NCBI RefSeq assembly: GCF_003576645.1
Contig: NC_044929.1
Location: forward strand, 2,267,372 to 2,331,371
Direction: 5' to 3'
Length of the DNA: 64,000 bases
DNA from: Ipomoea triloba
Lineage: Eukaryota; Streptophyta; Magnoliopsida; Solanales; Convolvulaceae
The notes under the pieces are model-generated. The model was not told the DNA's origin, made no database searches, and saw nothing but the letters and a program-made list of their open reading frames with translations. Made by a program: the position numbers and the translations under genes. Shown here in pieces: positions 1 through 10,555 of the stretch (positions within the stretch are counted from its first letter, which is position 1; each line of letters starts with the position of its first letter).

Positions 1-490
1 AGAACTTCAAAGAATCAAACTGTTCCCTTGAATAAGTGCAATCCACTGCGTACACAATTGCAGCTTTAGACAGCAACAAGAAAGTAGCACATAGAGGGAA
101 AGACACTGCAGCTGCCACCACCTTTTCCGAAAACTTATGACCATACTGTTTGAAAAAATGCCCTAGTGAAATTCCACTCGATCTCACCACTAGCAAAAGC
201 CTTACTGTCAGTCTCCTCACAAGGGACTGATTAACCAAGACATTCGACAAAAGCACAGCAGATACTGGGAGAATCAATAAAGCCATGATAGATATGAATC
301 CCATCGAATTAAACCGAAGAATCCACACGGTTTCTCTCAAAATTTCAAGTGCACTCATGGAATGAAAATCATCATCAAATCTCGACTCATTGTTAGTTCT
401 TTCAAATTCGAAAATTTGAAGCTCTGGATCAACTTCCTTTGGGTTTTCCCTTGCAACAGGACTTGAATCACCAGAAACTTCCATTTGCAT
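1..490 (-). CDS. Multi-pass membrane protein of unknown function, N-terminal part (cut by window edge)
   Basis: The minus strand is open from an ATG at 490 to the left edge, giving 163 residues of an incomplete protein. It begins MQMEVSGDSSPVARE, has an acidic soluble N-terminus of about 45 residues, then the stretch SALEILRETVWILRFNS, a hydrophobic segment (GFISIMALLILPVSAVLL, about 64-82) and a second one (VVAAAVSFPLCATFLLL, about 125-142). This layout resembles a family of uncharacterised plant transmembrane proteins, which I recall at Arabidopsis At1g69430 and At1g26650. No catalytic motif is visible. A second ATG at 484 is an equally possible start. The rest of the gene lies outside the window, so length and function cannot be judged. 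The family assignment is from memory; the open frame and hydrophobic segments are seen directly. Confidence 0.7.
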   Translation of the reverse strand, partial: MQMEVSGDSSPVARENPKEVDPELQIFEFERTNNESRFDDDFHSMSALEILRETVWILRFNSMGFISIMALLILPVSAVLLSNVLVNQSLVRRLTVRLLLVVRSSGISLGHFFKQYGHKFSEKVVAAAVSFPLCATFLLLSKAAIVYAVDCTYSREQFDSLKF

Positions 491-2065
491 CAAACAACGC
501 CAGTAAAATTCCTATTACTAATCCCCGATCAATAGAAGAGGGCACTAACAGTTTAAACAACTTTCACGAAAACTATTCAGATCTGCATTTCAAGCATACC
601 TTTGTGCGTACCAACAATTCACGTGATCTGATCCGAAAGAAATGGCAGCTCAACTCCACGAAGCAAAAAGTAACAGAGTGAGCATGAGAGCTGAGCAGAC
701 GGGAGAAGAGCAGGAACACTCTTTATGAATCTAAATGAGAATTTAGGGATTCAATTCGCACTCGATCTGCAAAAACACCATCTATTTTATCTTCTATGAA
801 TCTAAATGAGATTTTTTTTTTTTTCCCTGAACAGGCAACTGAATGAACAGACTCCCGAAGAGTGGAGATTAGAGATTTCGATTTGTAAGTTAATTTTGGA
901 GAAAAATTCACCCCAAAACCGGGCTTTTCTATTTTAAGTTTTTAACCCCACCCACTTTAAAAAATGGAATAAAAATAAAATTTGTAACAGAGGCACTAAG
1001 TTGGCTCAAGGATTTGGATGTGAACGATGTTGATGTTGAGACTTGACTCCCAAATCGTTTATCATGTTATTTCTTTTTTCTTTTTTTTTTAAAGTTTATC
1101 ATGTTATTTCAGTTACTTCTTTTAATTTAATTTTAGTTGATGATATTAAAGAAACTACATCTTTGATTCATGATGTAGCTTTCCCATTTTGTTAAGCGAT
1201 CTACAAATCGTGTTGTCCACTCTGTTGCTCGAGAAGTCGTTTCTATGTCCGGTTGCGGGGAATGAGTGTAAATCTCTCCCCCTTTTCTTATTGATTTGCT
1301 TTCTGATGACTTAATGCATTAAATTCTTGCTCTCAAAAAAGAATATAAATGGACAACCTTAACCAAGTTGGTGAAGTGGTGGTGCGGGTTCCCTCAACGA
1401 AAACATCGAACCCCGCCCATATAGACTAACGAAAAGACACTACGTACTTATTACCAAACAAGTCATCGCAACATTCAAAAATCGATCCTTAAACCTCCTA
1501 CAATAATATAAAGTACTCCGGAATATACTTATTACCAACCAGGCTACTAGCTACCACAACATTCAATAATCGTTAAATCTAATAGGGAGTAATATATTAT
1601 TAAAACGTTTACTAGTCAAATGGGACAGGCCTCTAAAACCGAAACCCACCTCCTACCCAAGTAGGGGCGGGAGCAAAGCCCGTTTTGACAACTATACATC
1701 AATTAGAACCATGTGATGCAAATGTTTTTTTTTTCCTTTAAAGAAAGGAGAGTTGGGGCAACCAAAGTCTGCATTCAAATTAAAAATTCAAATGCTAGAA
1801 TCCATAATGCCTACATTTTACATTGTTCCTGGCTGGGAGGGAGGGAGGGATTACATTTCCAGAAAAATATGCCCTTCCTGTGAACTCTGCTTTGCTCTGG
1901 AATCCAAAATTTTAAACCCAATAACAAATGCAAGAGCCCAAAGTGAAGCCAGGAGGTGCCATTTACACAAACTTGGCCTATAAATTAAAAAATCTCATAT
2001 AATCAATCCCCCAACTACTTTGCCAAGACCAAAATGATATATATGTAGTTAAGTTTTTGAGAGTT
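491..2065. other. Spacer between the membrane-protein gene and the acyltransferase gene
   Basis: About 490-900 is probably the 5' leader and promoter of the minus-strand membrane-protein gene. 1180-1322 is a decayed RNase H-like relic, listed separately. 1355-1420 resembles a tRNA-derived SINE head (box A-like TTGGTGAAGTGG, then ATCGAACCCCG). About 1750-2065 is probably the 3' UTR of the acyltransferase gene. No intact gene is seen. Confidence 0.5.
1180..1322 (+). pseudogene. RNase H-like (RVT_3) C-terminal relic of a retrotransposon
   Basis: Read on the plus strand, one frame gives HFVKRSTNRVVHSVARE, then VVSMSGCGE, two in-frame stops (TGA 1263-1265 and TAA 1269-1271), and PPFLIDLLSDD before a final stop at 1320-1322. 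The pattern F-V-K-R-x-x-N-x-x-x-H-x-x-A-R followed by a PPF(L)xxLLxxD end is typical of the RNase H-like tail on plant non-LTR retrotransposon proteins and their domesticated or broken copies. The two stops and the absence of any upstream reverse transcriptase show it is dead. A second relic of the same domain lies at 47746-47955. Confidence 0.55.
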
Positions 2066-5000
2066 TCAGAGCATTCTGGTGTTAGCTTGGGTAGATGAAG
2101 ATGATGGTGCCATCAACCTACTAGCCCTCTCGTTTTGGTCAGACCCGAAAAGAAGGCTACTCCATTTTGTTGACCTTTGCACAAATCGGTTAGGAACTTG
2201 GTCACTATCTTCGCCCCCCGATGCATCATATCCGTCGCTAGTTGACCTTGACAATGGAATTTCTTTCTGGACATTCATTCCCAAGGTTGATGATAGTCCC
2301 ACGAGAAGTCTACCCTCATCTGCTCCTGATGATGAGGCCCGGAAAGGGTGAATGTCAGGGGAGTCCAAACTGCTCTCCGGGGAAGAAGCAGCAATCCCTC
2401 CTCCCGAGCTCGATATTATTGCCTGGTTTGTGCGAAAAGTACTTCGCGCTTCGAGATGAAGAGGGGCCAAACTTGTTGACGTCTCGGTGAACATAGGACC
2501 TCTACTATTGTTGTGAGCAACTTCACTCGAAAGCTTCGCCAAACCTTCAAATGGTAGCTCGGTAGGGAGACGAACACGCTTACTGGGTCGCCTTCTGTTG
2601 TTGTCGGGCCTCGGGATCATTCGACGCCCACTGCTCCCGAAACTACTGTTCCCTTCAAGGTCGTAAGGCGCTTGCTGTCTCACAACAGGCTGCAGAATTT
2701 TCGACTTCTTCCTCGCTTCGGCTGCAGCCTTTGAAACATCCTCGGCGTTCAACCGTGCTAATGTCCATGGGCTGATCTTCACAGCAGCGGGGTTCTTTTT
2801 CTTAACTGGCTCCTCTACCGACGTCTTTTTTCCAAGTGAACTAACCGATCCATTGTCTGGTGGAACTACATCAAACTGCATTTAAGCAAAACTATATAAG
2901 AATTAATGATGACAACAGAAAATATATTGTATAATGGTCTTCCATTATTGAGCCCGTGCTTGAAAAACTCTGCAAGGCGGCACAATATGCTACTTGGAAC
3001 TGCAATCAATCTTGCTGGACTCGACCCTTCACCAGACTCCGCCCAACAATTCCTTCACACAACCAATCTTAACTGCACACTCGTGACTTGGCTCTGATAT
3101 CACTTGTTAGATCAAACATTTACCACTACGCAAAAAGTCCTTATTTCCTTATACTGCCACCACATTTCCGAGAGGCAGGTGCCCGACAATCCCATAGCCA
3201 CCTGGTGCTGGACTTTGCCCTTCACTGGCCTCCGCCCAACATAGGATGCCACTTCAGAGTAAAATGAACATTTCCACAAAGGACAAAAGAACGATGAAAA
3301 AATATACCTGATCCTCAAGAAAAAGGCGTGGAGGTGTACACCACGCTGCTCGATGGAAAGTATTAAAGGAGCTTGCACTGCTTAACCCTGTTATGGAGCT
3401 AACCGTTGACATTTGAGGACTTTGTTGACCTCCAATCCCTTGTTGCTCTTGCTCCCGCAGAGCTATGATATAATCATATGTGCTAATTCCCTGTGATTCC
3501 ACCGTCAAAGTATATAAATGTGTCAGCTTTCAGAGCACAGGAAGTTCGCTAATTAGAATCACCGCAAGATGAAAACCTGACCTTCTTGATTAGAAGTATA
3601 TGAAAGAAGAAAAGCTGAGCAAGTGGCAGTGTCGCAATCATTGCCAATATGGTGCAGACCGCCTATCATGAAGGCAATTATTTTCTTAGTAACACCATGC
3701 CACAAGAAAAAACGAAACTAAATATTTGACTTAACCATCTCTTTTTGTATGATGAACAAATCACTAAATCGTTCGCTAATTAGAGGTAAGCTGCAATAAC
3801 ACTCACCACAACAATAACAAATGGAACCATGGAGAAACTGCTTCCGAGCTTAGAGGAGATATCCGCCGAGAACCTCTTCTTCTCAATAAAGCAACAGATC
3901 AGAACAAGGATTCCAGTCAACCACTGAAGTATAAGCTGCAATCTCAAGTCGAAGGTGCACAAACCATGTAGACCTGTCAATCGTTAATCAAATAAAAAAT
4001 GGCTTGAAAGTAAAATGCTTGTTCTGAGTTGACCCTCAATTTTTTTTTAAGTTTCAGAAGAAACCATGAGACTGACGGATTTGAAAATGCAAGGATTAGG
4101 GAGAAGAAGATTACAGACCTTATCAGGGGATGATTTTATTTTATGTCAATTATGAAATTGGGGACAGTCTATGGACAATTTGGAGACTGAAGATTATGTA
4201 TCGTGACCCAAAGCAAGAAAGGCGATACATACCAGTAGGAGAGCAGAAACCATGAGGGTGAAGAACTTCCTATAGTTCCTTTTGCCAATACAATTGTTTA
4301 GCCACTACAACAAAATATTGAGGAAAAAAATCACTGATATTCTTATAATATCTATGTCTGGAAAACGATTCTGTGATGTGTGCTGTTACAGTTCACATTA
4401 TAGTATATAATATAATTACCCTGCAATGATGATCAAAGCGATCAACACATTTATCACATACTCTACAGTGCTTGCTGTATTTGAACACCTGCAAGAGGAT
4501 TGTAAACAAAGTCGCAAAGATAAGCATATGATCTAGCAGCCCTAGAAGCATACAAAAAGGTTGAGGTCGTAATTTGGGATTCTTGTGTTCCCAAATGAGA
4601 TGGGCATCACAAGCCTTTTACAATTTCTCTGCTATCTTTTAAAATAAAACCATCTACACTGCAATAGTTTTCTTTTTTTTTTGTCAGACCACGAGGTGTC
4701 CTGAGCAAGCCCCAACTATAAGAAGGGCTTTAAGCCCGTACAATACTCAAACTAATCTCCGTTTGCACCAAGCCGGCCCAATTAAGGGACAAAATGCTGG
4801 CCATATTGGTTTTTCCATACAAGAAGGGGTTTTGAACTCCCGACTTCTTTTAAGGGATGAGAGTGCAGGCCACTCATGCCAACCAAGCTGGTTACTGCAA
4901 TAGTTTTCTTTGATTCCATAGTTTGGGTACACTTTTAGAATGAATATTTGCACATCTAAGCACTCACCTCTACTTCACACAAACTGCAATAGAACATGCC

Positions 5001-6178
5001 ATCTTCACTTGTTTGTTGCTCGGAAGACTCGTCATGTCGATTTGAGCAGCACACAGAAGCACAGGGTAGTAAAGGTAACAGCAAAGAAGTGCACAATGTT
5101 TGATGAGAAGCTGCCTCAATCTTCTCGTCGGTTTGAGCACCATGAGGATCTGCAGCTGCTTGAGCTCCCTTGTTTTTGTCAAAAGTTTTCTCTCCAACTG
5201 AACTAGCATTAGCCCCACGTACTGATGAAGTTGACTCTCCTCCACCTAGTTTAGAACCCTTGGCGTGACTATGGCTTTTGTCATCTACAATCTTAAGATA
5301 CTTTTTGGACTTGAAAACTCCCGGATCCGCAGGATCAGTGGCAGCACACCAGATATATAACCCAAAAACACTTATAATCTGGGAAAAAAACAAAGACATG
5401 TCTCTTCAATTGCACATATAAGACTTGGGAAAATACTTGGCATGTCTTCATTTAGCCATAAATACACTGCCTTTTGCTAGGCTACATTTTAGTAGAACAA
5501 GAGAAAGCATCTCCTCATACAAGTAAGAAATTTTAGTGGAACTCAAAGGCCCCCAATTCCACCCAAATTGGCCAATGACACTATCATTTGTTAGGTCAGG
5601 AATCATCCATTGAATAAATAAAGGACTAAGAAACTCATTTGCCAAAAAATCCTATATTAAGTAATTAGAGAACACAATCTAAAGAGAGTCCAAAAAGTAA
5701 TTGCAGAACACAATGTAAAGAGACTAAGAGAGTCCACAAAGTAATAGTAGAACACAATCCATAAGAACAGTAACAAAATTACTCAAAATCATGAAGTAAA
5801 CAAGTAATTAAAGAGCAGATCTCAGTGATCCAGGGTCTAAAATGACACAGGAAACCAGGGCAAAGAGAAGGAAAAGCTATTAAAGTGACTTACAAGAGGT
5901 GTATAAATCCCCATCACAATGTACTGAAACAATTTCTTCCCCACAAAAGGTGCAAAAAACACATAGAAGGCAAAACCCAATGCCAGAAATACAGCAACAG
6001 CCACCACCTGCATTCAAGCACATGTAGATTCAAACAAAAATTGAACCAAAATTACATATATGCTATAAAAAAAAATAATAAAAAAACCCTTTAAAAAGCT
6101 AAAAATTAAGGAAGAATACTGGGGAGGGAGGGAGACCTGGAGAGGATGATAGGGAAGCTGCCATCCCTGCTTCCTCAT
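2066..6178 (-). CDS. DHHC-type protein S-acyltransferase (PAT19-22 type), nine exons
   Basis: Exons on the minus strand are 6178-6137, 6007-5894, 5378-4968, 4488-4420, 4304-4233, 3935-3807, 3662-3582, 3490-3308 and 2875-2066. They give 636 residues. The enzyme should transfer palmitate to cysteines of membrane-associated proteins through a cysteine-bound intermediate. Visible features are the start MRKQGWQLPYHPLQ, two N-terminal membrane segments (about 15-38 and 45-65), a DPADPG motif, a long cytosolic loop, and the cysteine-rich domain. That domain runs CSLC (183-186), HCRVCDKC (196-203), DHHC (208-211, catalytic C211) and WLNNCIG (213-219). Two more membrane segments lie at about 228-257 and 270-304. 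A 330-residue Ser-rich tail follows. The order TM-TM-CRD-TM-TM with a long tail fits Arabidopsis PAT19-22; PAT22 (At1g69420) is favoured by gene neighbourhood only. Two introns carry retroelements (3105-3241 and 4676-4893). No key residue is missing. Confidence 0.93.
2990..3241 (-). mobile_element. Miniature LTR element (TRIM/SMART-like) in the last intron of the acyltransferase gene
   Basis: On the minus strand a 137-bp terminal repeat at 3241-3105 begins TGTTGGGCGGAGGC and ends GATCTAACA. Two bases later comes TGATATCAGAGCC (3102-3090), one mismatch from the usual initiator-Met tRNA primer-binding site TGGTATCAGAGCC. After an internal part of only about 50 bp, a second copy of the repeat start (TGTTGGGCGGAGTC) begins at 3048 and matches for about 36 bp before diverging, so the 3' repeat is damaged; the lower edge given is approximate. 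There is no coding capacity. Related pieces lie at 23036-23125 and 48034-48312. Confidence 0.65.
4676..4893 (-). mobile_element. tRNA-derived SINE with perfect 18-bp target-site duplication
   Basis: The element sits in the intron between exons 3 and 4 of the acyltransferase gene. On the minus strand it starts AACCAGCTTGGTTGGCATGA, holding a box A-like TGGCATGAGTGG, then a box B-like GAGTTCAAAACC about 35 bp further on. It ends in GGTCTGAC followed by an A-rich tail. The plus-strand sequence ACTGCAATAGTTTTCTTT occurs at 4658-4675 and again at 4894-4911, a perfect 18-bp flank duplication as expected of target-primed insertion. The body is about 218 bp. A related 3' end lies at 22340-22430. Confidence 0.85.
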
Positions 6179-7100
6179 TTTGCAGATTAAAGAGTGTGTG
6201 CAGCCAAGAAATTTTGGGCAAGCGGAAAAAAGGGCCAAAAAATGGTGAACTTTGCCTACCCTCTAATTTCCTTGTTTACTTTCACTTTCCCTCATTTTCA
6301 CTGGAAAATTAAGATCAGCTGAACACTCTTTCTCAGCAAGAAAACAAATCCCACATTTTCCCACATTCTGTTGGGTCTTATCAGTGACAAGAAATCAAAG
6401 AAAGCACAAATGAACAAAAGAAAAAAATCAAAAACAGCACAAGGAAAAGCTCAAAGGGAGAAATAAATGCATAACTGATAGTGGGTATATGGCTAGGTAG
6501 CTTTGTCTGGTTCACTCAATCATATAACCCACACCCCACCCACATTTGCACCATGAAGTTGAAGAGAGAGAGAGAGGAGAGAGAGAACACAAGGCTATGA
6601 AATGAAATTGTGAAATGGCTATTGGGTATTTCTCTTGTTTCTTTACTTTTTTTTATTTATTTATCGGTTCTTGAGAAGCCTTTTGGAGGAGACAGAGAGG
6701 GCACAGATTGCTGATCTGTACCTTTTTTAGCTTGAGAGAGAGAGAGAGAGAGACTCCGCTGGATACAATGGTGTAGTAATACAGTAGAGACTATAGAGCA
6801 GCATGTTTCCTCTGTCTCATTTAATTATAATTAAAGATAAATAAATTACTAATAAATTTTTTGGATTACATCAACTACACTGAATAAACTCAGTGACTAT
6901 AATCAGTAAAGGACTACGAGAAAGTAAATAAACCTATAGTTGATCAGTTTTATTCATACTTTTCGGTTAGTTTTTCAGTTCTCATCCGTTCAAATCAAGA
7001 AGATTAATAGATTGCGACATTAATCATTTTATCGAGTTAGTAACATAAAACGTATTTCACAATTTATCTCCTCTCACAATTCATATGACGAGGTAGGTTA

Positions 7101-7566
7101 ACACTTGTGTGTGAGACCGTCTCACCGATTGTTATATCATGGACTCAAATACACCTTGCAAGGTGGACCTCCACCTGAGTCCATGTTCACAATTTTAGAA
7201 CTCTATATTCACAATTTTATAACTCTATATTCACAATTTAATAACTCTATATTTAACAATATAACACAATTTTTTAGATTATGTAACAAAAGTGTGAATG
7301 TAGAATTCAAAAATTGTGAATATTGTAATTTTGTATATTGAGATCTAAAATTGTGAATATAGAGTTTTAAAATTGTAAGCATATAGTTCTAAAATTATAA
7401 ACATATCCACCTTGCAAGGTGAATCTAGGGGCTGAGTCCATAGTTTCACGGTCTCAATTTGGAGACGGGTCTTGTTTTTTATTAATGGGTCGAATTTTTG
7501 ACCTTATTTATTAAAGATTTAACTCTTCTCACTAATTAAGACTCGTGAGATGATCTCACGCAAGTT
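7101..7566. mobile_element. MITE-like inverted-repeat element with a second one nested inside
   Basis: The outer ends are ACTTGTGTGTGAGACCGTCT at the left and, reverse-complemented from the right, ACTTGCGTGAGATCATCTCA. Inside, 7139-7441 begins ATGGACTC and ends GAGTCCAT. It carries the 14-bp palindrome CACCTTGCAAGGTG near both ends and repeated 'ttcacaatttta' motifs in opposite orientations on the two sides, so it can fold into one long hairpin. There is no coding capacity. Related outer ends (GTGTGAG...CTCAC) occur at about 9400 and 20095. Confidence 0.6.
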
Positions 7567-9399
7567 TTTGCAGACGGACGAATAACTTGGGTTTAGGGTT
7601 TAAAGTTTAAACCTATAATTACCTTTGCCAACAAATCTTTTTTACTTTTGTGGAGTTTGTCACCTTTTGGGATGTACAAATCATGTGTCACACTGCAAAC
7701 AGGACATAGCCAGCCAGTTGTATTTCCTCTGCCTTTTTTGTAATCTCCTACCAACCCCATTTAAAGCTTGTCAATACCTTCCTCAACCTCCTCCAAGTGG
7801 AAAATTTACTTTTTCAACAAATTTTTTAAATTCTTTAAAAAAAAAACAAATCTTTTAATAAATATTTCACAAGCTATTAAGAATATTTATAGATTTCTAG
7901 AGCAGCGATAGTATCAATATTTTTATATCGAGTATAATTATATATATTATTTAGATTGTATTTGGTATAGACGTTTGGTTAACATTTATCCTTACAGTAT
8001 CATGTGCAACTAATTAGTAATTACTACTAATTACAAAAAGTATTGATACTAATTTATACATCACGCCCCATGAATAGTTAAGTATAATATCAAAGATTAA
8101 AAGTGTAATATAATGCCTTCAGAACAATACCCATGTAGATAATATGTGACCATAATGACTAACCATACACAATTCTATGACCAAAACTACAATTTCCTAA
8201 ATTTAAAAATATATATACAAAACCATATAGAAAACATCCACACACACACACAAAAAAAAGCACACTTCTTATTTTTATTATTCTTTGTTATCTTTCTTTT
8301 CTCATATTTGTTTCTTGCAAATTTTACTAATCTAATCTTTTTATTTTTCAAAATATAACATGGTATCATATTTATCAGTAAATAAAGTATATAGTAAGGG
8401 TTCATTTGAAAACTCAAAAATATTTTATGGGAAATGATTTAAAAAAACAAAAACAAAAAACAAACAAACAAAGTCATTCTCTTGAAAAACATTTTTATTT
8501 TTAGATTTTTTTGGTTGAATGTAAAAAAATTGGTTGAAAGTTAGAAAATTGTATTTTGTTCTATTTGGTTCATTTAAAAAATGAATAAAATATATTATAA
8601 ATTCATTTCTTATAAAATAATAATTATACAAACATTGAAAAATACAAAAAGTAATTTTCCAGAAATACTTTTTTTAAATTTCTAAATGGACCCTAGTTTG
8701 CATGGAGTGGTTCACCATTCATTTCAATTCCCTCCAAGTTATTGTGGATTTCAATATGAATTAATGGAAGTCAATGTTTTTCTATAAAAAAAAAAAAACA
8801 AAAATAAAAAAGACCCTAGTTTTAATAGGTTTTATCTAATTCCTTAATATAATTTATTAAAAAAAAAAGTGTTAGTACACATTGTACTGGATTAGTTAAA
8901 TCTAATATTAATATTATACAAAGCTTAGATAAATTAAATTTAGTACATGGTCCACATGTTTCTGTCTAACATATAAGAGTAGTAGGTTGGTCCAATAGTA
9001 GCATTAGATATAATGTCGTTTCCATTTCTTGCTGTCTTATCCCATTTCAATACAATTAAATTATTATATATACTCCGTATATTTTTCAAACAAAATAATA
9101 ATCTTCATTATAAAGAAATGTAGAATCACATTAATTAGCTATCTCTTCAACACTGCACATGCAATTGATGCAACGTTACTTGAATCATTTTTGCACAAGA
9201 TTCGTATCTTTTGATATAATAGTTTTATTTAATTACTTTATTTATATAATAAGTCAATTTAAATTACAATTAATCGAGTTGCATATAAAAAGATAATAAT
9301 ACAAGTTATAAGTCATTTACATCAAATTGCATAAAATTCGGTTAAGAAGAAGAAGAAGCATATATCCCCTTCACACGCTAATATTTAATAAACGATTGA

Positions 9400-9640
9400 T
9401 CTTTTAGAAAATCGTCTCACATGAGACTGATCTTAAAAATGTAATGTTTTTTTTAATAAAAGTATAATATTTTTTATGTGTTAACAAGTATTATATATTT
9501 ACTAATATGTTTAATTTCAAGAAACGAATAATACTTTGCAATGAAATTATAAAACTTGTTGACTTTTAAAAAAGTTTTTTTTTTTCTAAAATATATTTTA
9601 CATTATTGAAATTTGTCTCACATAAACTTTTGTGTGTAAT
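9400..9640. mobile_element. MITE-like element, GTGAGAC-ended family
   Basis: The left end carries ATCGTCTCACATGAGACTG and the right end, reverse-complemented, carries AAGTTTATGTGAGACAAATT. This is the same kind of terminus as at 7101 and 20095. The interior is AT-rich with no frame. Borders are approximate. Confidence 0.4.
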
Positions 9641-10455
9641 CAATGTTATTTGTACAGATTTATGTATTAAATATTGTACAAATGATTAGGAATAACTTAG
9701 TTTGATTTTAGTTATGAACTGGCGGTTCACGATTCTTATATATTGAATAAATCGGAATTGCAAGTAAAAGATTGTATGAAATATTGTGTATTTTACAAAC
9801 GTGATGTAATTTTATCTCAATTGATATGATGAATGAAAATTTTGTATATATTAATAAAAATATCACCTTAGGGTATTACCAATTTTAAGCATGGAGGGTA
9901 GAGAAGTGATTTGGGAATTGGAAAGAACCCTAGCTAGATAGATGCAAGAAAAGGTGGGAACTAGGCCCAAGAAAGAAATTGCAAATATTATATATTTATA
10001 TTATATATTTTGTGTAGCTAGTAGAGCTAAGGTAGGGATCTCTCGAGAATAGGAGAGTGACATAACATGGGGAAAATTAAAGTATAGGACAAATCGAGAG
10101 TGAATGTTGTGTTGGGTCACTAAACTATATATACGTGCTACAAAACCCTATAGTAAGCTAGTATATATATGTATATGTGTGTATATATTTATTCTCATTC
10201 TAGTTTTTGCACACAAAACCAGCATTTTGGCACCTTCTTGTCAGATTTATCCTGCCTGCTGGGTTCTCTCTGGGTATATTTAAAAACTGGAAAAATCATT
10301 TTATGGGTTTCTAATGTTTGCAAGAGGTTAAACGATTGATATCAACGGAAAATAATTTTCGATTGAAGGGAAAATAGTTTGATTTTTTTGGAAAATGATT
10401 TTTTTATATGGGGAAATTCATCATTTTTCGGATCTAAATCTTTCTTCCTGGCTTG

Positions 10456-10555
10456 TTCCAAGAATGATTCATAGACTTTCTTCCGAGACTGCTTCTTCAG
10501 CTTCCTTCCAAGAATGTTTCTTCAGCTTTCTTCCAAGAATGCTTCATTGGCTTTC
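10456..10555. repeat. Tandem repeat, 4 x 25 bp
   Basis: Four consecutive 25-bp units start at 10456, 10481, 10506 and 10531. Each begins TTCCAAGAATG or a close variant and ends in CTTTC or CTTCC. They sit inside AT-rich DNA whose surroundings resemble a MITE (GGAAAATGATTTTTT on one side, TTTTCCAGAA at about 10911-10920 on the other). Confidence 0.7.

Noticed and set aside
2079..2490. Plus-strand open frames of 82-90 codons
   Set aside because: They are antisense shadows of the last exon of the acyltransferase gene.
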